Assembly (NCBI GenBank): GCA_964569795.1
Contig: CAZMVB010000044.1
Coordinates: 1 to 28,777, forward strand
Reading direction: 5' to 3'
From: JAHJDS01 sp964569795
Lineage (GTDB): Bacteria > Desulfobacterota > Desulfarculia > Desulfarculales > JAHJDS01
Length of the DNA stretch: 28,777 bases
Shown: positions 7,430-16,015 of the stretch, piece by piece
How positions within the stretch are numbered: the first letter of the stretch is position 1
Layout of the letters: every line of letters starts with the position of its first letter
The notes under the pieces: model-generated
The model's input: the letters and a program-made list of their open reading frames with translations, nothing else
The model's database searches: none
Told to the model about the DNA's origin: nothing
Position numbers and translations under genes: made by a program

Positions 7430-7781
7430 GGCCGAGCCGGTTTTCGTTTGAGTCCTTGGGTGGGCCGCCGGCGGCGGTGATCTGTCGATTTCGCCGGTCA
7501 CTGCCTGAAAAATAGGTTGACTGCAATACGCCGCATTTATGCCCGGGGGATTCGACAAAAATTTTTTTTAAAAAAACCGCGGATAAAAAAACATCCTGAT
7601 TCGCACGCTAATCTTTGGGACTAGATAAACACCCTTCATGAAAACTGGATACTAGAGTGGACGTCAGGCTTTGAGTTCGTCTTGAAATATGAAAAGCAGA
7701 TCAAGACTTCCGAATTATTTTCTAACAAATGAACGAAATAAAGAAGAGCAAACCAGGTAATTCACTGGGGCGATGTTCGGT
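7430..7781. other. AT-rich intergenic region, no gene seen
   Basis: This 350-base stretch separates the histone-like gene from the 3' end of era (convergent). From about 7550 it is markedly AT-rich, with an A/T palindrome (TTTTTTTTAAAAAAA near 7562) and another A run. I see no credible coding sequence, tRNA or strong terminator. A weak CCAG/CTGG stem at the right edge followed by pyrimidine-rich bases on the minus strand might end the era transcript. Confidence 0.5.
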
Positions 7782-8678
7782 TCATTCGAGGCCGAAACGC
7801 CGGAGGCTGCCCTCGCGACGGGACCAGTCCGGGCTGACCACAACCCGCAGGTCCAGATAGACCCGGGTCCCCAAAAGCCGCTCCATCTGCACCCGGGCCG
7901 CCTGGCCGATCCGCTTGATCATCTGCCCGCCTTGTCCGATGACGATCCCCTTCTGACCGGCCTGCTCCACGTGGATCGTGGCCTGGATGACCACCGGTCT
8001 CTCCGGCCGGTCCGGTTCCTGAAAGCGATCGACCTCGACCGCCGCGCCGTAGGGGACCTCCTGGTGGGTGACCCGCACGACCTGCTCCCGGATCAGCTCC
8101 CCGATCAGGAAACGCTCGGTCCGGTCGGTGGGGACGTCCGGCGGAAAGACCGGCTCGCCACTGGGCAGCCGGGCCTCGATCTCGGCCCGCAGGACATCAA
8201 GGCCGTCCCCGGTTTTGGCGCTGACCGGGATCTCCGCCCCGAAGGCGTCCCAGGAGGCGACCTCGGCCATGATCGGCAACAGGGACGATTTGTCGATCAA
8301 ATCGATCTTGTTGATCACGGCGATCTTGAGGGCCTCGGTCTTTTTTAAAATGGCCACGGCCCGGTGCGTGTCCTGGCTGGTCCGGTCGGTGACGTCGAGA
8401 ATCAGGGCGATCAGGTCCACCCCCTCCAGGGCGGCCACGGCCGTCTGGACCAGCTTTTGCCCCAACAGCCCCTGGGGCCGATGGATGCCGGGGGTGTCGA
8501 TGAGGATGGTCTGGGCCGTGTCCGTGGTCAGGACGCCCCGGATCCGGTGGCGGGTGGTCTGGGGTTTACGGGAGGTGATGGCCACCTTGAAGTCGAGGAG
8601 ACGGTTGACCAGGGTGGACTTGCCCACGTTGGTCGCCCCCAGCAGGGCCACGGTACCGCACCGGAAATCGGCCGTCAC
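7782..8678 (-). CDS. era: GTPase Era
   Basis: Era is an essential GTPase that binds 16S rRNA near its 3' end during 30S ribosome assembly. The 298-residue protein shows the G1 motif GATNVGKST (14-22; the usual Pro before Asn-Val is Thr here), G3 DTPG (61-64), G4 NKID (123-126) and a SAK G5 motif. A C-terminal KH domain contains IVIGQGGQMIKRIG. Length is normal. The start is GTG 8678, which overlaps the rnc stop (GTGA), so era is translationally coupled to rnc. The rnc-era order is the common bacterial arrangement linking rRNA processing with ribosome assembly. Confidence 0.96.
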   Translation of the reverse strand: MTADFRCGTVALLGATNVGKSTLVNRLLDFKVAITSRKPQTTRHRIRGVLTTDTAQTILIDTPGIHRPQGLLGQKLVQTAVAALEGVDLIALILDVTDRTSQDTHRAVAILKKTEALKIAVINKIDLIDKSSLLPIMAEVASWDAFGAEIPVSAKTGDGLDVLRAEIEARLPSGEPVFPPDVPTDRTERFLIGELIREQVVRVTHQEVPYGAAVEVDRFQEPDRPERPVVIQATIHVEQAGQKGIVIGQGGQMIKRIGQAARVQMERLLGTRVYLDLRVVVSPDWSRREGSLRRFGLE

Positions 8679-9391
8679 TCCTCGTCCCCCATGTCGGCCG
8701 CCTTGGTCTCCAGGGCCCGGGCGGCCGCCCGGCGCTCGGCCTCCTTGCGCGACCGGCCCTCGCCCCGGCCCCAGACCAGGCCGTCCACCTCGACCTCGGC
8801 GGCGAACCGCTTGTCGTGATCCGGGCCGGACTCGCTGACCAGGCGGTAGTGCGGGGTGAGATGAAATCGGCGCTGGGCCAGCTCCTGGAGCCGGGTCTTG
8901 GGATCGGTCCCCGGCGCCCGGGCGATGGCCACTTCGAGGCGGGGTCCGATCAGGCGCCGGATGACCGAGGCGGCGGCCTCGAGACCGCCGTCCAGGAAAA
9001 TCGCCCCGAACAGCGCCTCCATGGCGTCGGCCAGGATGGACGGCTTGTCCGCCCCGCCGGCGGCCTGTTCCCCCCGCCCCAGGCGGAGGCAGGGGGCCAG
9101 GTCCAGTCGCCGGGCCATCCGGGCCAGGGCCCGTTCGTTGACCAGGGCCGCCCGGGCCCGGGTCAGGGCCCCCTCGTCGGCCTCGGGAAAGGTCTGGTAC
9201 AACAGCCGGCTCACGGACAGCTCGAGCACGGCGTCACCCAGGAACTCGAGTCGCTGGTTGCTGGCCAGGGCGTCCAGGGCGGCCTCGTTGGTCCACGAGG
9301 CGTGGCTCAGGGCACGCTCCAAAAGCTCCGGCCGTTGGAATTGGTAGTCGAGTTTCCGCTCCAGGTCACTGGGAGTCGAGGGGTCGTTCAT
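8675..9391 (-). CDS. rnc: Ribonuclease III
   Basis: RNase III cleaves double-stranded RNA, notably the 30S rRNA precursor. The 238-residue protein has the signature RLEFLGDAVLE (47-57, with E49 and D53) and the second acidic pair in ILADAMEALFGAIFLDGG (D120, E123). These four residues form the Mg-binding active site. A C-terminal dsRNA-binding domain spans about residues 163-232, ending in SRKEAERRAAARAL. Start ATG 9391. era follows with a 4-base overlap. The gene is divergent from pyrR. Confidence 0.96.
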   Translation of the reverse strand: MNDPSTPSDLERKLDYQFQRPELLERALSHASWTNEAALDALASNQRLEFLGDAVLELSVSRLLYQTFPEADEGALTRARAALVNERALARMARRLDLAPCLRLGRGEQAAGGADKPSILADAMEALFGAIFLDGGLEAAASVIRRLIGPRLEVAIARAPGTDPKTRLQELAQRRFHLTPHYRLVSESGPDHDKRFAAEVEVDGLVWGRGEGRSRKEAERRAAARALETKAADMGDEE

Positions 9392-9447
9392 CGCGCCGCC
9401 GGTTCAGGGTTAGGGATCGATCGCGCCGGCTCGACCGGGCTCGGTCG

Positions 9448-9478
9448 TTAGCAAAAAACACCTGGTGGTGAATGTCAA
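9448..9478 (-). promoter_or_regulatory. Possible rnc-era promoter
   Basis: On the minus strand a perfect TTGACA (9473-9478) is followed after 19 bases by TGCTAA (9448-9453). The -35 is good but the -10 is poor and the spacing long, so this is tentative. Confidence 0.3.
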
Positions 9479-9495
9479 CCCACATTTTACTTGAC

Positions 9496-9524
9496 TTGTC
9501 CCCGTCGCCTGTGGTCTTTTATAT
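9496..9524 (+). promoter_or_regulatory. Possible pyrR promoter
   Basis: TTGTCC (9496-9501) and TTATAT (9519-9524) are 17 bases apart. Transcription would start just before the GAGGA ribosome binding site of the GTG start at 9541, which argues against the upstream ATG at 9472. Confidence 0.4.
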
Positions 9525-9540
9525 CCTTTCTGAGGATGGC

Positions 9541-10080
9541 GTGAGTCCGGAATATCAGACCATCGTCCTGAACGCCCCGCAACTGGGCGAGACCCTGGCC
9601 AGCCTGGCCGACCAGATCGTCGGCCGCCACGGCAACACCGACGCCCTGGCCCTGGTCGGAATCCGCACCGGCGGGGCCCATCTCGCCTTTCGTCTCCGGG
9701 AGCTGATCGGCCGCGTAACCGGCCGGCCGCCCGACACCGGGGTGGTGGACATCACCCTGTATCGCGACGACTGGACCCGGATCAACTCGAAACCCCAGGT
9801 CGGTCCGACCGACATCGCCTTTCCCCTGGACGACATGATGGTCATCCTGGTGGACGACGTCCTGTTCACCGGCCGGACGGTCCGGGCCGCCCTGGATCAG
9901 ATCATCGACTTCGGCCGTCCCCGGCGGATCGAGTTGTGCGTCCTGGTCGATCGCGGCCACCGGGAACTGCCCATCTCCCCCGACTACGTGGGCCTGACCC
10001 TGAACACGGACTATGCCCAGCAGGTCGAGGTCTTCCTCGAGGAAGAGGGCCAGAAGGACCGGGTGGTCCTGCTGCGCTGA
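9541..10080 (+). CDS. pyrR: PyrR bifunctional regulator / uracil phosphoribosyltransferase
   Basis: PyrR proteins are type I phosphoribosyltransferases. In some bacteria they bind pyr mRNA to control pyrimidine synthesis, and they often have uracil phosphoribosyltransferase activity. The PRPP-binding loop VDDVLFTGRT is at residues 104-113 (D105, D106), preceded by the flexible-loop region DITLYRDDW and by VGIRTGGAHLA. I chose GTG 9541 because GAGGA lies five bases upstream and it gives the usual family length (179 residues). An ATG at 9472 would add 23 residues that do not look like PyrR. No pyrimidine genes or attenuator are adjacent. Confidence 0.9.
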   Translation: MSPEYQTIVLNAPQLGETLASLADQIVGRHGNTDALALVGIRTGGAHLAFRLRELIGRVTGRPPDTGVVDITLYRDDWTRINSKPQVGPTDIAFPLDDMMVILVDDVLFTGRTVRAALDQIIDFGRPRRIELCVLVDRGHRELPISPDYVGLTLNTDYAQQVEVFLEEEGQKDRVVLLR

Positions 10081-10414
10081 GGCCCGGACCGGGCCCGGGC
10101 GCCCCTCGGACCAGGCCGGATCGCCCTTCCCGAACGGCCGGCGACGCCTGGCAAAATCAACGTAAAACTAAAGAGTTGTCTCGACCGGCGTCCGTCGGCC
10201 CCGGGCCGCGTCTGCCCCGGGCCCGGGGTTGACAACCCCGGAGCGGTTGGCTAGACTACGGCAATCGTCCAAAATCATAATATCAAACCGGGTCTTCGTC
10301 TTTTAAGGGGGGTGGTCCGCTCCGGTTCAGGCCCGGATCAGGGTTGACAAAAGGCCCTGATCGTGAAAGAAGATTCAAGCTATGCCCCCTATCGCTTCGG
10401 ACAAGGGAGGAAGT
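10081..10414 (+). other. Intergenic leader of the hdr-flx operon
   Basis: This 334-base stretch has no credible gene. It holds the predicted operon promoter (10229-10257). It also holds a perfect 19-bp palindrome, CCGGGGTT-GAC-AACCCCGG (10223-10241), centred on the -35 box, and a leader of about 150 bases. A second TTGACA at 10344 has no matching -10. Confidence 0.5.
10229..10257 (+). promoter_or_regulatory. Predicted promoter of the hdrA-flxDCBA-hdrD operon
   Basis: A perfect TTGACA (10229-10234) and TAGACT (10252-10257) are separated by exactly 17 bases. The -35 lies in the centre of a perfect inverted repeat (10223-10241), which could serve as an operator. Confidence 0.6.
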
Positions 10415-13400
10415 ATGTCCCCCAAGAAGGTGACCGGTTCGGTCATGGTCGTCGGCGCCGGCATTGCCGGGATGCAGGCCGCCCTGGACGCGGCCAACGC
10501 CGGTTTCTACGTCTATCTGGTCGAAAAATCGGCGTCCATTGGCGGGGTCATGTCCCAGTTGGACAAGACCTTCCCGACCAATGACTGCGCCATGTGAATT
10601 ATCTCGCCCAAACTGGTCGAGGTCGGCCGGCATCTTAATATCGAGTTGTTGACGCTGTCCGAGGTCGTCGGGATCGACGGCGCCGAGGGCAACTTCACCG
10701 TCACCGTCCGTCAGAATCCGCGGTACGTGGACGCGGACAAGTGCACCGCCTGCGGGACCTGCGCCGAGAAGTGTCCCAAGAAGGTCAGCGATCCCTACCA
10801 GATGGGACTGGGCAAGCGCAAGGCGGCCTACGTCACCTACGCCCAGGCCATCCCGCTGGTTTACGCCATCGACGCGGCCAACTGCATCTACTTCCTGAAG
10901 GGCAAGTGCAAGGCCTGCCAGCAGTTCTGTCCCACCGGGGCGATCGATTACGAGCAGCAGCCCACGGACACCGAGATCCGGGTCGGGTCGGTCATCCTGG
11001 CCCCGGGTTTTGCGCCCTACGACCCGACGCCGTACGAGGCCTACGAGTACTACGAGCACCCGAACGTCTTGACCTCGCTCGAGTTCGAGCGTCTGCTGGC
11101 GGCCACCGGCCCGACCATGGGCCACGTCCTGCGGCCCAGCGACGACACGGAGCCCAAGAAGATCGCCTTCCTCCAGTGCGTTGGCTCCCGCGACATCAAC
11201 CCGGCCCACTGCGATCACCCCTACTGCTCCAGCGTCTGCTGCATGTACGCCATCAAGGAGGCGGCCATCGCCCGGGAGCACGCCGGGGGCGACCTGGACG
11301 TGTCCATCTTCTATATGGACATGCGGACCCACGGCAAGGACTTTGACAAGTATTACGAGAAGACCAAGGCCGAGGGGGTCAAGTTCATCCGGAGCCGGAT
11401 CCATTCCGTGGCGGCCCAGCCCAACGACGACATCCTCCTGCAGTGGGCCGACGAGCAGGGGGTGAGTCAATCCGAGAAGTTCGACATGGTGGTCCTGTCC
11501 GTCGGCCTGGAGATCACCGACGGCGTCAAGGAACTGGCCGCCAACCTGGGCGTCGAGCTGGACGACGACGGCTTCGCCCGGACCGATTCGTTCCGCCCGG
11601 TGGACACCTCGGTCCCGGGGATCTACTCCTGCGGCGTGTTCAGCGGCCCCAAGGACATCCCGGTCTCGGTCATGGAGGCGTCGGCCGCGGCCGGCGCGGC
11701 CACGGCGCCCCTGGCCGCGGCCCGCGGGACCGAGACCCGCGAGGCGGTCATCCCCGAGCAGATCAACGTCACCGGCGATCCGCCCCGGGTCGGCGTGTTC
11801 GTCTGCAGTTGCGGCATCAACATCGCCGGCGTGGTGGACGTGGATCAGGTGGCCGAGTTCGCCCGGCGGCTGCCCTTTGTGGAGTACGTCGAGAACAACC
11901 TGTTCACCTGCTCCCAGGACACCCAGGACAAGATGGCCCAGGTCATCAAGGAGCAGGGGCTCAACCGGATCGTCGTCGCCGCCTGCACGCCGCGGACCCA
12001 CGAACCGCTCTTCCAGGAGACCATGAGCGGGGCCGGGCTGAACAAGTTCCTGATCGAGATGGCCAACATCCGCAACCAGGACTCCTGGGTCCACGGCGAC
12101 CAACCCGAGAAGGCCACCGAGAAGGCCAAAGACCTGGTCCGGATGGCCGTGGCCAAGGCCGCCTTGCTCAGGCCCCTGGCCCAGGAGGAGATGGACGTCA
12201 GCCAGAGCGCCCTGGTCATCGGCGGCGGCGTGGCCGGGATGGTCGCCGCCCGGGACCTGGCCCGCCAGGGCTATCCGGTCCAACTGGTGGAGCGGACCGA
12301 TACCCTGGGCGGGCAGGCCAACAACCTGCTGCGGACCTTCCAGGGCCAGCCCATCGCCGAATTCGTGGACAAACTGGCGGCCGAGGTCGAGGCCGATGAG
12401 CTGATCACGGTCCACAAGCAGACCGAGGTCGCCGAGTCCTACGGCTTCGTGGGCAACTTCAAAACCACCCTCGCCTCGGGCGAGGGGACCGAGGAGATCG
12501 AGCACGGCGTGGTCATCATGGCCACCGGGGCCAAGCAGCTCGATCCGGACGAGTACCAATACGGCGCCGATGACCGGGTGGTGACCAGCCTCCACCTGGA
12601 TCGGATGTTCAAGGAGAACGACCCGGCCCTGGACCAGATCAAGAGCGCCGTGTTCATCCAGTGCGTCGGCTCGCGCGAGCCGGAGCGGCCCTACTGCTCC
12701 AAGGTCTGCTGCACCCACTCGGTGGAGAACGCCCTGGAGTTCAAGGAGAAGAATCCGGAGACCGACGTCTTCATCCTCTACCGCGACATCCGGACCTTTG
12801 GCCAGCGGGAGCGGCTTTACAAGCAGGCCCGCGAAAAGCGCGTCGTGTTCGTCCGCTTCGACGTGGACCACAAGCCGCGGATCGAGCGGGACGGGGACCG
12901 GCTGACGGTCACCGTCCGGGACCACATCCTGGGCCGGGACCTGATCCTGCGGCCGGACCTGGTCTGCCTGGCCTCGGCCATCGAGTCCTACCGGGACGAG
13001 GGGCTGGCCAAGGCCTTCAAGGTGCCCCTGGACGAGGACGGCTGGTTCGTCGAGGCCCATCCCAAGCTGCGGCCGGTGGACTTTGCCACGGACGGCGTGT
13101 TCGTCTGCGGCCTGGCCCACTACCCCAAGCCGATCGAGGAATCCATCGCCCAGGCCCAGGCCGCGGCCGCCCGGGCGGTGACGGTCATGGCCGCCGGCCG
13201 GATCACCGTCGGCGGGCAGGTGGCCGAGATCAGCCCGGTCCGGTGCGTGGGCTGCGGGCTGTGCGTCGAGATCTGTCCCTACTCGGCCATCGCCCTGGAC
13301 GAAAAAAACATCGCCGTGGTCAACGAGGCCCTGTGCAAGGGCTGCGGGACCTGCGTCGCCGCCTGCCGCAGCGGGGCCCCCAGCCTGCGGGGCTTCACCA

Positions 13401-13438
13401 ACGCCGAGGTCTTTTCTCAGATCGAGGCCGCCTTGTAG
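10415..13438 (+). CDS. hdrA: HdrA-like FAD/iron-sulfur subunit, two-module, selenocysteine at UGA codon 61
   Basis: HdrA carries the bifurcating FAD of heterodisulfide-reductase-type complexes. The reading continues through an in-frame TGA (10595-10597) as NDCAM-U61-IISPKLVEV. Methanogen HdrA has Cys or selenocysteine here, in the FPT-x-DCA-x-C motif. The 1007-residue product has two HdrA modules. Module one has a Rossmann GAGIAG (14-19), U61, and two [4Fe-4S] motifs (C110-C120, C157-C172). Module two starts with an HdrA N-terminal domain (VFVCSCG, C464, C466), then a second Rossmann GGGVAG (603-608) and two C-terminal clusters (C944-C954, C974-C984). Module two lacks a cysteine at the U61 position. 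Start ATG 10415 has GGGAGG upstream. Conventional annotation would give a 60-residue fragment plus a truncated protein. Confidence 0.9.
10595..10630 (+). promoter_or_regulatory. UGA(Sec) codon and predicted bacterial SECIS element in hdrA
   Basis: After the UGA (10595-10597), bases 10613-10618 (CUGGUC) pair with 10625-10630 (GGCCGG) to form a 6-bp stem including two G-U pairs. The apical loop is GAGGUC (10619-10624). There are 21 bases between UGA and loop, and G is the first loop base. This agrees with the known bacterial SECIS pattern (short stem close to UGA, G in the first two loop bases). Confidence 0.75.
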
Positions 13439-13523
13439 GCGCCGGCCCCTGCTCGGACCAGGGCAAGAGAGGTACGGCCCGGGCCGCGCCGGGTGCGCCC
13501 CAATGAAATGAAAGGTTGAACCT

Positions 13524-13967
13524 ATGGCTGATCAGGACTTCGAACCGCGGATCGTGGCCTTCTTTTGCAACTGGTGCACCTATGGCGCGGCCGACCTGGC
13601 CGGGGTGAGCCGGATGGGTTACCCGGCCAACTTCCGGGCCATCCGCCTGCCCTGTACCGGCCGGATGAGCCCCAAGTTCGTCTTGTCGGCCTTCTTGCGC
13701 GGGGCCGACGGGGTGTGGGTCAGCGGCTGTCACCCCGGCGACTGCCACTACATCGCCGGCAACCTCTACGCCCGGCGGCGGTTCACCATGCTGAACCGGC
13801 TGTTCGAGTACATGGGTTTGGAGCCGGGCCGCCTGCACTTCTCGTGGATCTCGTCGGCCGAGGCCGAGAAGTTCCAGAAGACGGCCCAGGGGGTCATCAG
13901 CGCGGTCCGGGAACTGGGGCCGGCCAAGTGGCTCGACAAGCAACCGGTCCTGCCGAAGGTGGCCTGA
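13524..13967 (+). CDS. flxD: MvhD-like [2Fe-2S] protein (FlxD)
   Basis: This 147-residue protein belongs to the MvhD/FlxD family, which passes electrons between an electron donor module and HdrA through a [2Fe-2S] cluster. The family hallmark FFCNWCTYGAADLAG is at residues 13-27 (C15, C18), followed by RLPCTGR (C44) and GVWVSGCHPGDCHY (C69, C74). All five conserved cysteines are cysteine here, although some MvhD relatives carry selenocysteine. It lies 85 bases after hdrA and one base before the next gene. Position beside hdrA is the rule in Flx-Hdr and Mvh-Hdr loci. Start ATG 13524 has AAAGG upstream. Confidence 0.92.
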   Translation: MADQDFEPRIVAFFCNWCTYGAADLAGVSRMGYPANFRAIRLPCTGRMSPKFVLSAFLRGADGVWVSGCHPGDCHYIAGNLYARRRFTMLNRLFEYMGLEPGRLHFSWISSAEAEKFQKTAQGVISAVRELGPAKWLDKQPVLPKVA

Positions 13968-13968
13968 G

Positions 13969-14919
13969 ATGAACGACAAGACGGAAAAAATTCGCGAGGC
14001 GGCCAAGCGGCTCCTGGCCGAGGGCAAGGTCGATCTGGTCATGGGCTGGAAAAAGGCGAGCGTGCCCCTGGGCTGCGCCCCGGTCTTCGTCCGGACCGCC
14101 GAGGAGGCCGACGAGTTGGTCTGGGACGGCACCGGCCGGGTCAACCTGGCCAACTTCCTGCCCCGGCGCACCGACAAGGTGGGCATCGTCGCCGCCGGCT
14201 GCCAGGCCCGGAACGTGGTCGGCCAGGTGGTCGAGAAGCAGATCCCCCGGGAGAACGTCCACATCATCGGCGTGCCCTGCGAGGGGATGATCGACCCCAC
14301 GGCGGTCAAGGCCCGCGAGGGCCGGGAGTGGACCGACGCCCGGGTGGCCGAGGCCGAGGTGGTCGTCTCGGGCGACGGCTTCGAGACCAGGATCCCCCGG
14401 GACGACGTCCTGATGCGCAACTGCACCCTGTGCGTCCACCGGAATCCCCCGGTCTATGACGAGCTGATCGGCGAGCCCCTCCCCGAGCAGGAGGGCATCG
14501 ACCGGTTCGCCGACATCGAGGACATCGAGGCCATGTCCGCCGCGGACAGGACGGCCTACTTCGACGACCTGTTCTCGACCTGCATCCGGTGCTACGCCTG
14601 CCGCAACGCCTGCCCGCTGTGTTACTGCACGACCTGCTTCGTGGACGAGCATCAGCCCCAGTGGCTGGGCAAGTCCGTGGACGACGCCGACACCATGATC
14701 TTCCATTTCCTGCGGGCCTTCCACTGCGCCGGCCGGTGCACCGACTGCGGGGCCTGCGAGGTGGCCTGCCCCATGAACATCAAGGTCCGGCAGCTGACCC
14801 GCAAGCTCGAGAAGGACATCTTCGAACTGTACGACGGTTACGAGGCGGGGATGTCGCTTACGGCCGCGCCGCCGATGATGGCCTACCGGATGGACGACTA
14901 CGGCGAGTTCATCAAATAG
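13969..14919 (+). CDS. flxC: Iron-sulfur subunit of the Flx complex (FlxC-like)
   Basis: This 316-residue cysteine-rich protein lies between flxD and flxB and is probably FlxC. The N-terminal half has GCQARNVV (C78) and GVPCEGM (C104) in a fold that resembles the iron-sulfur FrhB-like domain; this resemblance is my inference. The C-terminal half has ferredoxin-type cysteines CIRCYACRNAC (C205, C208, C211, C215) plus extra C218, C220 and C223, and a second motif CTDCGACEVAC (C257, C260, C263, C267), so at least two [4Fe-4S] clusters. No membrane segment or signal is seen, so it is cytoplasmic. Only one base separates it from flxD, and flxB begins 15 bases after its stop. The letter assignment (B versus C) rests on gene order. 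Confidence 0.8.
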   Translation: MNDKTEKIREAAKRLLAEGKVDLVMGWKKASVPLGCAPVFVRTAEEADELVWDGTGRVNLANFLPRRTDKVGIVAAGCQARNVVGQVVEKQIPRENVHIIGVPCEGMIDPTAVKAREGREWTDARVAEAEVVVSGDGFETRIPRDDVLMRNCTLCVHRNPPVYDELIGEPLPEQEGIDRFADIEDIEAMSAADRTAYFDDLFSTCIRCYACRNACPLCYCTTCFVDEHQPQWLGKSVDDADTMIFHFLRAFHCAGRCTDCGACEVACPMNIKVRQLTRKLEKDIFELYDGYEAGMSLTAAPPMMAYRMDDYGEFIK

Positions 14920-14934
14920 ACGGGGAGCCCCCTG

Positions 14935-16005
14935 ATGGGAATTCACGCGTTCGAGAAATCAAAGTTCGGCGATCTGGTTAAGGCCCTGGCCGGCCAGTTT
15001 TCGGTCTTCGGCCCGGTCAAGGGCGAGGACGGCGTCATCCGGATGGCCCCGGCCGATGATCCCACGAAGATCCTGTTCGACTTCCAGAACACCACCCGCT
15101 CGATCAAGGGTTTCATGCAGCCTCAGTGCGAGGTGATGTTCAACTACCCCACGGACGGCGAGGGGGCCTCGATCCTCGAGGAACATCCGGGCCCGGAGGC
15201 GGACACGCTGCTCCTTAACGTCCGGCCCTGCGACGCCCGGGGTTTTACGTCCAACGCCGAGTGCTACGACAATCCGGACAACAAGAACAAGGACTACTAC
15301 TTCCAGCGCCGCCGGGACCGGGTCTTCCTGGCCGGCCTGGGCTGCCCCGCCCCCTGTCCGACCTGCTTCTGCCACGCCACCGGCGGCGGGCCGTTTTCGA
15401 CCCAGGGCCTGGACTGGCTGATGACCGACCTGGGGGACCGGGTCCTGGTCGAGGTTTTCGGCGACAAGGGCCAGCAGATGGCCAAGGCCGCCGGGGACAT
15501 TTTGGGCAAGCCCAAGAAGGGCGAGGACAAGAAGGCCGGGGAGATCCATAAGGCGGCCATGGCCAAGCTGCCCCGGGGCCTCAAGCTGGGCGCGCCGGCC
15601 AACCGGGAGATGATGGACATCTTCGAGTCGGACATCTGGCCCAAAATCGCCGAGACGTGCATCAACTGCGGGACCTGCACCTATTCCTGTCCGACCTGCA
15701 CCTGCTTCGATATCCTGGACGAGGTCGTCCGGGGCGAGGGCCGGCGCTTCCGCATCTGGGACGCCTGCATGTATCCGCTCTACACCCAGCACGGCTCGGG
15801 CCACAACCCCCGGCCGACCAAGACCGAGCGGGTCCGCAACCGGTTCATGCACAAGCTGAAATACAACCTCATCCGCCACGGGACGCTCAGCTGCGTCGGC
15901 TGCGGCCGGTGCGTCCGGCTCTGTCCGGTCAACATCGACATCCGGGAAGTGGCGGCGATGATGGGCCAGGTCGAGCCTCGATCCGCCCAGGCCCAGGCGG
16001 GCTAA
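14935..16005 (+). CDS. flxB: Iron-sulfur subunit of the Flx complex (FlxB-like, AsrA-related)
   Basis: This 356-residue protein resembles FlxB and the anaerobic sulfite reductase A subunit family, which relay electrons through ferredoxin domains. The N-terminal domain has NVRPCDARGF (C99) and a cysteine cluster GCPAPCPTCFCHATGGGPF (C137, C141, C144, C146). Two [4Fe-4S] motifs follow: CINCGTCTYSC (C242, C245, C248, C252) and CVGCGRCVRLCPVNIDIREV (C320, C323, C326, C330). Start ATG 14935 has GGGGAG upstream. The stop overlaps the AAGGAG of flxA, so the genes are tightly linked. It probably carries electrons between the flavoprotein FlxA and FlxC/FlxD. Confidence 0.85.
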   Translation: MGIHAFEKSKFGDLVKALAGQFSVFGPVKGEDGVIRMAPADDPTKILFDFQNTTRSIKGFMQPQCEVMFNYPTDGEGASILEEHPGPEADTLLLNVRPCDARGFTSNAECYDNPDNKNKDYYFQRRRDRVFLAGLGCPAPCPTCFCHATGGGPFSTQGLDWLMTDLGDRVLVEVFGDKGQQMAKAAGDILGKPKKGEDKKAGEIHKAAMAKLPRGLKLGAPANREMMDIFESDIWPKIAETCINCGTCTYSCPTCTCFDILDEVVRGEGRRFRIWDACMYPLYTQHGSGHNPRPTKTERVRNRFMHKLKYNLIRHGTLSCVGCGRCVRLCPVNIDIREVAAMMGQVEPRSAQAQAG

Positions 16006-16015
16006 GGAGTCGGTC

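Noticed and set aside
9472..9540. An N-terminal extension of PyrR from ATG 9472
   Set aside because: The extra 23 residues do not resemble PyrR and overlap the predicted promoters; GTG 9541 has a good ribosome site and gives family length.
10344..10349. A second promoter just before hdrA (TTGACA)
   Set aside because: No acceptable -10 hexamer at 16-18 bases spacing; the sequence there is purine-rich.
10603..10621. Alternative SECIS stem CTCG/CGAG closer to the hdrA UGA
   Set aside because: Its loop starts only 12 bases after UGA, has a mismatch and lacks G; the 10613-10630 stem fits the bacterial SECIS pattern better.
13524..13967. A selenocysteine in FlxD/MvhD
   Set aside because: Some MvhD relatives use Sec, but all five conserved positions here are TGC or TGT codons and the frame has no internal TGA.
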